The notes beneath the pieces are model-generated. The model ran no database searches. It saw only the letters and a program-made list of their open reading frames with translations, and had not been told where the DNA came from. From contig OZ231127.1 of assembly GCA_965153355.1 (NCBI GenBank), positions 7,006,001 through 7,070,000 of the forward strand: a stretch of DNA of 64,000 bases, given 5' to 3'. A program made the position numbers and the translations under genes. Shown here one piece after another: positions 44,036 through 56,054 of the stretch (position 1 is the stretch's first letter; every line of letters begins with the position of its first letter). This stretch comes from Flaccisagitta enflata. Lineage: Eukaryota; Chaetognatha; Sagittoidea; Aphragmophora.

Positions 44036-44335
44036 GAGGGCGTTTCTAGTCATAGACAATCGCGTTTTGAACTGGCCATTCGGTCGCTCGCTACGTTCGT
44101 TCGCTCGCACCGCTCACTCCGCTCACTCCGCTCACTCCGCTCACTCACTCCGCAGCGCTCCGCTGTGCTCCGCTTTCTTCGCTCGCTTGCTTCGCTCGCT
44201 TGCTCCGTTCACGGGCTCGCTCACTCACTTCGCTTGCTCCCTTGTGGGACAGTTGAAATTCTTGAATATTTGTTCGCGCTGTGATCGCGTTTCACGGGAG
44301 GGAACGCGTTTTTGGTCGTCACCAGAAACACGCCC
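44036..44335. mobile_element. Family G MITE, copy 3
   Basis: A 300-bp element with ends GAGGGCGTTTCTAGT and CCAGAAACACGCCC, flanked by TTA at 44033-44035 and 44336-44338. Its internal GCTCACTCC array is longer than in the other copies. It lies in the 9.2-kb intron of gene 3. Confidence 0.65.
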
Positions 44336-44582
44336 TTACTAACTTCTTCTTGCATACTGCAGTGCTGTAGCGGTCATCAAATGCCACCATATCGAATGCT
44401 GTTGTGCCTCAAATGCTGTTGCACTGTTTCATATGCTGTAGAATATTTGACGCTACAAATCTAGGTTTGGGATTGAGGGTTGGATTAAACCCAAAAGCCG
44501 AAATGCTTTTCGCTTCTTTTTGATTACGTCTTAAATTTGCACTCGTCTGAGGCTGTCAAAAGTAACGTCAACCGAAACGAGG

Positions 44583-44900
44583 ATGGTGGTGGTGGGTGGT
44601 GGGGAAGGTGGATGGGGAGGGTGGGACGGGAAGGTGGGGAAGGTGGGTGGGGAGTGTGGTGGTGAAGGTGGGTGTGGATGGTGGGTGTGGAAGGTCGATG
44701 GGGAGGGTGGGTGGGGAAGGTGGGTGTGGATGGTGGGTGGGGAAGGTGGGCAGGGAGTGTGGTGGTGAAGGTGGGTGCTCGGTAGGAGTAGAAGGAGTGG
44801 TAGGTAAAGGTGGTAAAGGTGGATGGCATCATGACAGTGGCGGTGAGGAGTGGTAGGTAGCGGTGGCGGGGGTGGATGGCGGTGGCGGTGATGATGGTGG
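44583..44900. repeat. G-rich GGTGGGTGGGGAAGGTGGG minisatellite
   Basis: Over 300 bp in which nearly every base on the plus strand is G, T or A, with frequent GGG runs (GGGTGGGGAAGGTGGGTGTG). Units of about 12-23 bp. It lies in gene 3's 9.2-kb intron; the C-rich strand is the transcribed RNA sense. Confidence 0.85.
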
Positions 44901-45237
44901 TTTGCGGTGAAGGATGTGATTGGCGTTGACCAAGGTGGCTGGTGGAGGAGGTATATGGCGGAGATTAGGGTGGGTGGTGATGGCAGAGTATGGTGGCTTA
45001 GGTAATGCTCCAAACCATCCCTACCCGCTTACTGCCCTTCCTGTCACTGCGGTGGCGACAGTGGTAATGGTGATGGGGGTTATGGCGAAAGTCGAACAAG
45101 AAGTGGTAATAATGGCAACGACACCACTAGCAATGTAGGCAATGACAATGATGGAAAAAGTAGTAGAGGCAATGGAAGCAAAGGATGTGGCGGCAATGGC
45201 GATGGTGGCGGTGGCAATGACGTTTGTGGCAAAAGAA

Positions 45238-45510
45238 GTGGTGGGAATAGCAATGGTAGCGGTGACAGAATCAAGGGTAGTCGTGGCAAAATCAATGGTA
45301 GTTGTGGCAAAATCAATGGTAGCTGTGACAGAATCAAGGGTAGCGGTGACAGAATCAAGGGTAGTCGTGGCAAAATCAATGGTAGTTGTGGCAAAATCAA
45401 TCGTAGCTGTGCCAGAATCAAGGGTAGCTGTGGCAAAATCAATGGTAGCTGTGGCAGAATCAGTGGTAGCTGTGGCAAAATCAATGGTAGCTGTGGGAAA
45501 TAGCAATGGT
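45238..45510. repeat. 21-bp minisatellite (AAAATCAATGGTAGCTGTGGC)
   Basis: About 12 units of exactly 21 bp alternating two types, CAAAATCAATGGTAG and CAGAATCAAGGGTAG. Being a multiple of three, it stays open in both strands (VAVAKSM / ATIDFAT heptads). No splice signals tie it to gene 3, in whose intron it lies. Confidence 0.85.
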
Positions 45511-46095
45511 AGTTGTGGCAGTGGCGGAAGTGGCGCGTACCGCGATGCCGGTTGAGAGAGATCGGCGCGCGGTACTTGACACGTTGACATGGTGCCAGAC
45601 GTCTATCATATTTCTCAACCACTCATTCGCGCTCTCTGTACTTTCACTCTCCTTGCTCTCACTTTTACTCAACTTTTTCTTCCCTTAAATTCCGCCTCTC
45701 CCGCCGCTCTCGCCACTCAACACCCCCCCCCCCTTCCCGCCACACAACCCCCCTACCCCGCCGCTCACGCCACATAACCTCCCCCCCTGCCGCTTACGCC
45801 ACTGCCATCGTCATCTTCATCCCTTTCTTGACTCGCCGAAATCCTTCCCCCCGTTTTATGTCACAATCTACTTCCGCTCTATTTTACTTTTGATTTCTGC
45901 ATGTCGAACTCAAAAGTGTTTTTGTGATGGAAAAGAAAAAAAGATCGCCTTTGCGTAGCCCTGTTTGAGAATAAGATTGAAAAGACAACTACTTTTTTTT
46001 GGACTAGATGTCACGTATTGCCCACATAAGCTCGAGATTCACTAAAATATCCTGACAAAATTTTTTTTTACTTGACATCGACATGTCTTTTGTCC

Positions 46096-46236
46096 ATGGA
46101 CCATGATCATTTTATCATTTTATCATTCTATCATTTTATCATTTTATCATTTCATCATTTTATCATTTTACCATTTTATCATTTTATCATTTTATCATTT
46201 TATCATTTTATCATTTTATCATTTCATCATTTCATC
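46096..46236. repeat. (ATTTTATC)n repeat
   Basis: About 17 octamers of TTTTATCA with C/T variants. Confidence 0.9.
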
Positions 46237-46911
46237 CTGTCATTTCAAGGTTTAGGAAAACTTATGGTATTTTTCTGGTAACGGACATGGCACTTTGAAA
46301 GCCCGTTTTCTGCTAGAATACCGATAAACTGACCAACTGTACATTGTACAATGTGGAATACTCTATGCCATTTTCTTTTAGTGAAGTTGCTCAATCTCTT
46401 GTCACATGATAACTCGTCAAATGTAAATGTTCTTGTTGTTTTGACTGGGCAGTGGCCAAGACAGACTGCCGGACACACCGAGAAGCCAATTTCCTACTGA
46501 CCAACCGGCTAAAAAGTCGTTTTAGCTTACACGCTTTAGCTTACACGCTCAACCTTTAACAAGAAATTCTCTTTTCATTTCCTCGCTTAAAACTTTCCTT
46601 ATCGTAATTTGGCATCTCAGTTTTGCAGCTGAGGTTTCTTCGTTTGTCTCTCTTTCCTTTCTTTTCCTCTTGTCTAGCCTTTAAAGGAGAATCTTCTTTT
46701 TAGTCGTCTGCTAAGCGACTCTATAAGAGGGTGTGTCCCTAGTCAGGTAGGTAGGTAGGTCTGCCTGTCTGGAACGCGAAATTCAGATGAAGCGAAATTG
46801 GCTGGAAAAGCGATTACTCAGCGTTAGTGCCCCTGCCCTGCCACAATAGAGCTACCGTCCATTCACTCACTGCCCCTGCCCCCCCCGCATATCTGCCCCC
46901 GCCCACCCGTC

Positions 46912-48458
<1,547 letters not shown>

Positions 48459-48555
48459 GCCGTGATTGATATTGGCCGAGTATCCGACCTTGTTTTTCAA
48501 GTTTCCCGGTACATTTGTACATGTCAGTCAGCGAAAAGAAAGAAGATAGTTTCTT

Positions 48556-48772
48556 AACAAGGCCGGATACATGGCCAATAATATGACAGTTGCGGACGGG
48601 TTGGCAGGGGCGGAAATCCGCGTTTTCACACACTTTCCAACTCGATAACCACGGACGGGCGGATGGACGGACGGACGGACGGACGGACGGACGGACGGAC
48701 GGACGGACGGACGGACGGACGGACGGACAAAGTCTCTTTTAGAGACGCGTGTCCGCAACCAAAAAGATAAGA
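48556..48772 (+). mobile_element. Family H copy with long (ACGG)n core
   Basis: AACAAGGCCGGATACATGGC, subterminal GTTGCGGACGGGTTGGCAGG, about 70 bp of almost perfect (ACGG)n at 48660-48728, and a stem ACGCGTGTCCGCAACC then AAAAAG. Confidence 0.75.
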
Positions 48773-48784
48773 ATAACAGGCCGC

Positions 48785-49277
48785 TCAAGCTTCGTTATGG
48801 TCAGCGGTTCCGGATGCCCCATTGATGTCATTTATCATTGTGTGGTTGAGGTAATGGGGCAGTGGCCCCAAAAAGGCTAATGACCCAAAATTCTACACAG
48901 GGGACTTAGAGGGTGCAAAATTTGAGACTCAATTTGGGGTGTGCGAAGGCTGATATAAGGTCAAAGAGTCATGATTTTGGGTTGGGGAGGCTTGATAGGG
49001 GGTCTGAGAGGTCTGATTTGGAGACTGAATGGCCTTATTTTAGTGATTTAGGATCTTAGAGGTCTGATTTGGGGTTTAAGAAGATCTGGTTTGGGGTCTG
49101 AAAAGCCTATTTAAGGTCTGAGAGGTCCGATTTGAGGTCTGAGCAACCTCATTTGGGGTCTGAGAGGCCTTACTTGAGGTCTAACGTGGGGCCACTGCCC
49201 AAAAAAATGCCTTATGTAGAATCATAGGTTATCAGTCCCTCTGGGGACGCTGCCAAAAAAATTACCCTGTGGAATCA
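48785..49277. repeat. Family M copy (ends at inserted MITE)
   Basis: ATGGTCAGCGGTTCCGGATG and GGGCAGTGGCCCC; core units GGTCTGAGAGGTCTGATTTG; end module ATCAGTCCCTCTGGGGACGC, duplicated again after the MITE at 50255-50290. Confidence 0.6.
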
Positions 49278-49279
49278 TA

Positions 49280-50252
49280 ACTATGGCAAAAAAAAAAACC
49301 GAACAGTGACTTATTTTGCTCATAAATCCTTTGAAAATTCACCCAGTGTGCTGAAATTTTTACTGAAGTTACTTTTTAGTATCACTAAGCATCACTGAAA
49401 AAATCAAAGACCTGCTCTAAATAGTTTGAGAATTATAGATTTTTTAAAAGTGCCTGTCAGAAGATAAGAAATTCAATGTACACACATAAGAATTTACTAA
49501 GAATGAATAAACAAACTTAAAAAAAACATACTAAATCTAGTCCGATTTTGATGAAATTTGAAGTGGAAGTAGACCACATTGTTAGCAGGCTGTGATAAAA
49601 ATTTCATTACAAAACTCCGATTATTTTAGCAGAAACAGCAAGTTTTCTAAAACTTTTTTTGTGGTTTTTAGAATGAAGTAAATGAAGATGAAATCTGAAA
49701 TATAAATCGATGCTAAGGCCAGAGTTTTTTACCAATTATCATGATTTTTTAACTGGGAACTTTTGTACATATGATTCATCTCCAGTAAAATTTTTGTGAA
49801 TATTGAAGCATTTTTAGTCCCCCAAATTGCAAAAATATTCTAACAGGTAGCAGAATATTTCTTATCCTGAGCAACCTAACAATCAACCAATATCTACCCC
49901 ACTAGACTTTATCTGAGTAGATGCGAATTTTGCCTAGTATTAGTAAACATTACCATCAGACTACAGTTCAAAAATCATGACAAAACTCCCATAACTTTTT
50001 GCACAATGCCAATTTTACTAAAAATGGTATTATTTTGATTTAGGATAAACATCATCTCTGGCAGTCCAAAAAAGAAGTGACTTCAGTAAAAACGTGATAA
50101 CGGCTAAAGTTTTCAACGGATTTTGATGAAATTTTAACCAGACATAGTCCATATCATGGTTATCATTCACTGTAAATTTTATGCAAATTAGTCAACATCT
50201 TCATACTTTTTTGCTCTCTCAAAAGTTGTTCGGTTTTTTTTTTTGCCATAGT
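49280..50252. mobile_element. MITE, TIR ACTATGGC-A11-CCGAACA
   Basis: A 973-bp element with inverted ends and TA flanks at 49278-49279 and 50253-50254. It is inserted in the terminal module of a family M repeat; GGTCATCAGTCCCTC before it and GGTCATCAGCCCCTCC after it repeat the same M module. No coding sequence was found. Confidence 0.7.
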
Positions 50253-50447
50253 TAGGTCATCAGCCCCTCCGAAGCCACAGCCCAAAAGAAAAAAAAAAAA
50301 AGAAATTCTGTGCTTGCCCGGTTCTTCCACAGTCGATCAGTGTGACTGTTTGTCGCATAAAATATCCATCTATTTTTAAATGTCTGTTTTACGTTTTAAT
50401 GTATGTTTGCCTGTCTCTATGTCTTTTCGTCGATCTCCTTGTCTGCC

Positions 50448-50578
<131 letters not shown>

Positions 50579-50597
50579 CCCTGTCTGCCCAGTTTAC

Positions 50598-51276
50598 CTA
50601 TGTCGTTGTTGGCTCGTCTGGAAGCGGAGAGATTTGCGCCATAAGCGAAAATCCCGTTGTCAGTGGTAGCCGCCGCTGCCGCCGCCGCTGCCGCCGCCGC
50701 CGCTGCCAATGGCGCCGCTGTCGCTGCAGACACCGCTGGCGCTGTCGCTGTAGTTTCAGCTAACACCGCCGCTGGGGCCGCTGCCGATGATATTCTGGAT
50801 TGCGACGCCAACTCCAGGTTTTCCAGGTCTGCAAGATTCTGCTGTAGCACAGACGTAGATGGCAATTGTAATTCCGAATAAAGGGACGACAATGGCATTG
50901 GCATTTGCGCTGACAATGACACGGCCAATTCCGACGAAAGTGGCATCGCCGCCGACGACAATGACGGCGATTCGATGGCACTTTTCCAAGCCAGCTGCAG
51001 CTGCTGATGCTGCTGCTGTTGCCGCAATGAAGATGACGTCGCTTCACTGGCAATTCCTCCTGTTACTGCTGCTGCCGCTGCTGCCGCTGCTGCCGTAGAA
51101 TTTGGCGGAAACGACGAAAAGATTCCGGCGGTAGTTTCCATATTCGCGGCCGAATTCGCGGCCGAAATCGAGGCCAGATTCGCGGCCAGATTGAAATTCG
51201 AGGCCGCGGATGAGAGAGCGTGAGAGGAAAGTTGGCCGTGAGATAACGCCAAAGTTCCCGGGCAAGTCAAGTCGAC
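50598..51276 (-). CDS. Gene 3, second exon seen
   Basis: The exon is bounded by TTTTCTTATCAG and GACATAG|GTAAAC, 679 bp, in phase on both sides. It reads [20 protein letters not shown], then long Ala-rich segments with A9 and A13-type runs, a short Gln/His patch ([20 protein letters not shown]), and leucine-spaced sequence ([20 protein letters not shown]). It lacks any repeat-derived insertion. An open frame continuing past the donor runs into (GA)n and is not coding. Confidence 0.6.
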
Positions 51277-51334
51277 CTGATAAGAAAAAAAAAAAAAAAG
51301 AAAAAGAAACAAAGAAGAAAGAATAGTCGTAGAA

Positions 51335-51545
51335 GCGTTAGATGGTCAGCGGTACCCGTGCCCTGCTTAAGTAGATTGTAGAAGAAGTTGAGAGGGGTGC
51401 AGGGCAGTGGCCCTGAAGGGGTCGATGACCTACGCTTTCATAAATATGGGAAATTTTCTCCTCCTTCTCCTCCTCCTTCTCCTCCGAACCCCCCACCTTC
51501 CCCCAGCCTCGAGGCCCATATCTTAGCCTCAAGGCCCATAAAGTA
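51335..51545. repeat. Family M copy, short
   Basis: GATGGTCAGCGGTACCCGTG, GCAGGGCAGTGGCCC, then CTCCTCCTTCTCCTCC and two CCTCGAGGCCCATATC units. It lies 60 bp upstream of gene 3's second exon acceptor. Confidence 0.55.
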
Positions 51546-51596
51546 CCTGTGCAAAAAGTACCTGCGCTCCGTCGTTTTTTATGTACGGAAAATTGC

Positions 51597-52022
51597 TTGA
51601 TATTTTGCAAATATTTGGGTGTCACTGTAGTGGCTGGCAGTACATTTTCTACTTCTCATTTAAAGCCTCTCATTAAGTTCCGGTCGTCCGCTAATACTAT
51701 TTTGCATATTCAAAGAAAGCCTTCTGAACAGGCTCAACTGAAGCTTCTTTACAGTATGAGCGTTCCTAATGTGACATACGCGTCTGAAGTTTTGCACTAT
51801 TCTACAAAACAAATGCAAATGATAAATGTAGCATTAAATGATTGTTTGAGAAGGATTTTTGGGTATAATCGCTGGGAAAGCGTTCGATTTCTGCGCCTCT
51901 CTTCCGGATATCCATCGATCACTGACATCTTCCATCAAAGATCTCGCCGATTCGACGCGCGACTCTCGTCCATACGGAACGACACTCTGCGATTTCTGAA
52001 AGGGCTGCATGATGCAGTCTGA
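51597..52022 (+). pseudogene. Non-LTR retrotransposon reverse-transcriptase C-terminal fragment
   Basis: The frame reads CKYLGVTVVAGSTFSTSHLK, then QAQLKLLYSMSVPNVTYASE, CLRRIFGYNRWESVRFLRLS and SGYPSITDIFHQRSRRFDAR to a TGA. The order KYLGV..., then LL(Y/T)....P.(L/V)TYA.E, then RRIFGYNRWES is that of the thumb and post-RT region of LINE polymerases. The catalytic palm is missing. This is a 5'-truncated copy, as is usual for LINEs, lying in a gene 3 intron in the opposite orientation. Confidence 0.75.
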
Positions 52023-52073
52023 AGTACTCTCACATACTTTTTTTTTTCTCTTAGATCAATTTATTTCAAAATA

Positions 52074-52698
52074 CAGTGAGGCGCATAAATAAGTAGCCAC
52101 TTTTGTAAAGACTATTTTGCTTATTCTAGAAATGATACGATAAATTTATTGGTGATAATATTAAAGGATTTTCAATTTTCTTTAATTTGAGACCAATCCC
52201 GAATCTGTGGCTCTTTTCATTTAGAAGTGATGTCAGTTTGAATAGAAGCATATCAAAACCATGTTGGGAAAAAGGGACAAGAAATTAGCTCCTTTCTGAC
52301 AATCAGAAAACTGAGTTGTTTTCTTTAAACTGATGTCATTTGAAAACGAATCAAGCTACAAATCTCTGATCGGACTAGATTTGTAGAGTTTTCGAAGCTC
52401 TTTAAAATGCTCATGGATTTGAAGTCATTATCATGATTTGTTTTTGATCTATCAAAGAAAAACTAAGTCTATTTTGTGTTATGCTTGTGGTTGTTCAGTG
52501 ATAGATTCTACTAAATTACTTCTCCTCTTTGAACTTGTATGAATTCCTAGCAAATCGAGATATAAGTCTGGGATTGGGCTAGATTTGTAGAACTTTCGAA
52601 GATCTTTAAGAATCTCATAGATTTTTATTGTTTTTAAGTGCTAGGACTGACACAATTAGCTTTTGAAAGTACTGGCTACTTATTTATGCGCCGCACTG
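52074..52698. mobile_element. Tc1/mariner-like MITE, TIR CAGTGAGGCGCATAAATAAG
   Basis: A 625-bp element with about 28-bp inverted ends and TA on each side (52072-52073, 52699-52700). It lies 50 bp after the LINE fragment. The interior repeats TGGGATTGGNCTAGATTTGTAG (near 52380 and 52570). Confidence 0.75.
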
Positions 52699-52744
52699 TA
52701 GCTAGTCGTGTGTTGTTTGTGTGCTCTGTCATTAATGACGAATA

Positions 52745-53050
52745 AAAGATATTATATCCCAGCCTTGAGGCCCAAATCCCAGTCTTGAGGCCCGAATCCC
52801 AGTCTTGAGGCCCAAATCCCTTGAGGCTGGAATTTGGACCTTGGATTTGGGCCTCAAGACTGGGATTTTGGCTTCGAGGCTGGGATATGGTCCTTGAGGC
52901 TAAGATATGGCCCTGGAGGCTGGGGGAAGGGAAGGTACAAAGAAGAAGGAGGAGGAGAAGGAGGAGAAAATTCCCCATATGTGTGAAAGCATAGGTCATC
53001 GATCCCTTTGGGGCCGCTGCCCAAAAGGAGAAATAAGTAAATGGTCGCAA
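52745..53050. repeat. Family M copy, mirrored core
   Basis: GAGGCCCAAATCCCAGTCTT units turn into their inverse (GGCTGGGATTTGGGCCTCAA-like) at about 52815. GGAGAAGGAGGAG and GATCCCTTTGGGGCCGCTGC follow. Confidence 0.55.
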
Positions 53051-53129
53051 AAGCTTTGGATAGCTAGTGGTACCAATTTCCCCGTACTTGAGAAAGGCCG
53101 GTCTCATCTCGCTTTCAAACATTGAGGCT

Positions 53130-53335
53130 TTAATTTCAGGCTGGCTTTTGAAAAAAAGTTTATTTCCAAGCAATTTTCATGTTCCATTTGCATGAATCTA
53201 CTTGCACAATCATTGCATGATCATGTCCAAATTGATTTTGCGAGAAGATAGGCCTCTAATCATGCAAATGGAACATGAAAATTACTCGGAGACAATCTAT
53301 TTTTTCCTACGCCCGATTTGAATCCAGCCTAGTGG
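53130..53335. repeat. Foldback related to the 40-kb hAT-like element
   Basis: CAATTTTCATGTTCCATTTG (53170) is inverted at 53258-53283. The same words occur at 40756-40790 inside the 40082-41093 element, so this is a short relative. Confidence 0.45.
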
Positions 53336-53784
53336 AGAATGGAGGCTTGATATTTGGCCTGGCCATTTCAATTTCAAAGCGGGCCTCAACATTTCTAGTT
53401 TTTGGTTTCAATTCTGAGATTTGGCCCTAAGACAGAGATGTAGGTCTGAAAAGAAAATGCAAGAGATTTTAGAGTTGTGACCATTGCCATTGGCTAGTAC
53501 GGACTGGCATCTGAATTCAAATGACAGAAAGAGTGATTTGCAAATAGTATTAAGCCTAAGGACCAGTTTAGACGTCGATGACCCTCCCCCCCCCCATAAA
53601 AAAAAAGAAAAAAAAAAGAAAACAAAATAGTATGGCAATGAGAACTTTTTTAACTGTGGATATGTTTTTCTTAGTATCATTTTCAATTGCGTGCACCAGA
53701 CTCTTTACCCCAATTTAAGCATCAAATTCGTTAATGATAAAGAGACAATTCAGTCAGTAATATTGACTTGACAATCAAAAACAG

Positions 53785-54470
53785 GTCGCCCAAGGGCAAT
53801 ATGTGGTCAGCGATACCCGTTGCCCTACTTTGAGTGATTGTGCATTGGAGTGAGGGGAAGCAGGGCAGCGGCCCCGAAGGGGACAAAGTCCTGTAGAACA
53901 CAGGGGGACTTTCGTTCGTCCTACCTGAAGAAGTGGATGAGATGCTATAGAGGGCTGACTGAAGGCATTCAAGAGCCTAAACTGAGGTCTAAGAAGGCTG
54001 ATATAAGGCCTGAGAATGCCGATTGGATGCTTGAGAGGGCTGACTTGAGGCTTGAGAGAGCTGGATTAAGGCTTGGAAGGCCAGATGACTGATTTGAAGC
54101 CTGGGAGCAATAAATTGAGGTTTAGATGTCTGATTTGAGGCCTGAGAGGCCTAATTTGAGACATGAGATGCCAGGTTTGAGGCCTGAGAATTTGGATTTG
54201 AGGCCTGAGAAGCCTGATTTGAGGCCTGAGAGGCCAGATTTGAGGCCTGAGAGTGCTGTCGTTTCCGAGGCCTGAGAGGCCAGATTTGAGGCCTGAGAGG
54301 CTGGATTTTAGACCTGAGAGGTTGGATTTGAGGCCTGAGAGGCCAGATTTGAGTCCTGAGGGGTCTGATGAAGGGGATACCAAACGAACGGACGGACGGA
54401 CGAACGAACAAAAGTCCCCCTGTGTTCTACAGGACTTCGTCCCCTTTGGGGTCGCTGCCCAAAAACATTG
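53785..54470. repeat. Family M copy, the most complete
   Basis: Left module: ATATGTGGTCAGCGATACCC, GGGCAGCGGCCCCGAAGGGG, GTCCTGTAGAACACAGGGGG. Core: about 22 units of TTTGAGGCCTGAGAGGCCAG. Right: GAACGGACGGACGGACG, then the inverse module CCCCCTGTGTTCTACAGGAC and CCCCTTTGGGGTCGCTGCCC. The two end modules are inverted relative to each other. Confidence 0.7.
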
Positions 54471-54714
54471 TAAATTAGTCACACTTGACTTGTACTTACA
54501 GTTCAAATGACCATTTGACGGTTTTAGAACTATCGATTTAGGTTGAACGAAAAATTCTAAAATGTACGAAAATGACTAAAATGACTAAAACGGAAATTTG
54601 TCGTGGTTCTGATTGAGATAAATGGAAATTACACAAATCCTTTCACATCTCTCTTCTTTTAACGTGTGATCGTTCAGGCATAGAAGATCATTAAAGGATA
54701 GAGCTTGCGTCACA

Positions 54715-54800
54715 CTCAACGTGCTAGCTTGTTAGCTTGCTTCCTTGCTTGCTTGCTTGTTTGCACGCTCGCTTGCTTGTTTGCTTGCTTGCTTGCTTTC
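54715..54800. repeat. (CTTG)n repeat
   Basis: GCTTGCTTGCTTG with TCC and TTT variants, about 85 bp. Confidence 0.85.
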
Positions 54801-54995
54801 TTACACTCAACTTCTGTCTATCAAATTGACCGCTTGAAGGCGTCAAAGGGAGAAGTGACAATTCTAGAAGGCAGAGGAGTAGAAAACACATATATACATA
54901 TATATGTAGCTTGAAAAAAAGAAGAAAAATAGCATAATAATGTCATAAACTTGGAAAAAAGAAAACGAGAGAGGGACATGAAACATGAATATTAG

Positions 54996-55386
<391 letters not shown>

Positions 55387-55712
55387 AAGAGATAGAGACA
55401 GATACAGACAGAGAGAAAGGGCAGGAGAGACAGAGACAGAGTGCACTTGGACAGAAATAGCTCTGGAACGAATAATTAGATGACCTTCGCTTTTTTTTTT
55501 AATGGCGCACTCGCCAACGAGCCTGACCAAAGTGCCTTCATAATGATAAATACGACTCAATTATATCAGTCATTATGTTTTTATAAAGCCACAATAACCA
55601 CATCCATCCATCTCAAAACAGTACTCAGCTCATTAATGAGTTTCCCATGTTTGAGATTACTGAATTAAAAAAGCTTTTCATTTTCTATTAAACTGGGAAA
55701 ATGGATATATCG

Positions 55713-55720
55713 AGAGAGGA

Positions 55721-55811
<91 letters not shown>
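55713..55811. repeat. (GA)n microsatellite
   Basis: About 98 bp of GA followed by a duplicated AGCTAGTTAAGGTAGTTA word. Confidence 0.95.
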
Positions 55812-55814
<3 letters not shown>

Positions 55815-55867
55815 CTAGTTAAGGTAGTTAAGCTAGTTCAGGTAAGCAATTCCATGATTCTACATTT

Positions 55868-55943
55868 ATTCATTCATCCATCCATCCATCCATCCATCCA
55901 TCCATCCATCCATCCATCCATCCATCCATCCATCCATCCATCC
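55868..55943. repeat. (CATC)n microsatellite
   Basis: About 18 perfect CATC units, 110 bp from gene 3's exon donor. Confidence 0.95.
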
Positions 55944-56054
55944 AACAATCTACCGTCCACCTACTCTATCTCCGTATAAATTCCCTGCCAAGTTTGCCAT
56001 CCATAAAAAATACAAAGCGAAACGTGATGTGAATCAAAGACAATTTATCCTTAC

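Noticed and set aside
44531-45013. His/Pro-rich minus-strand frames over the G-rich block
   Set aside because: C-rich complement of a minisatellite; no splice sites link them to gene 3 and both overlapping frames are equally open.
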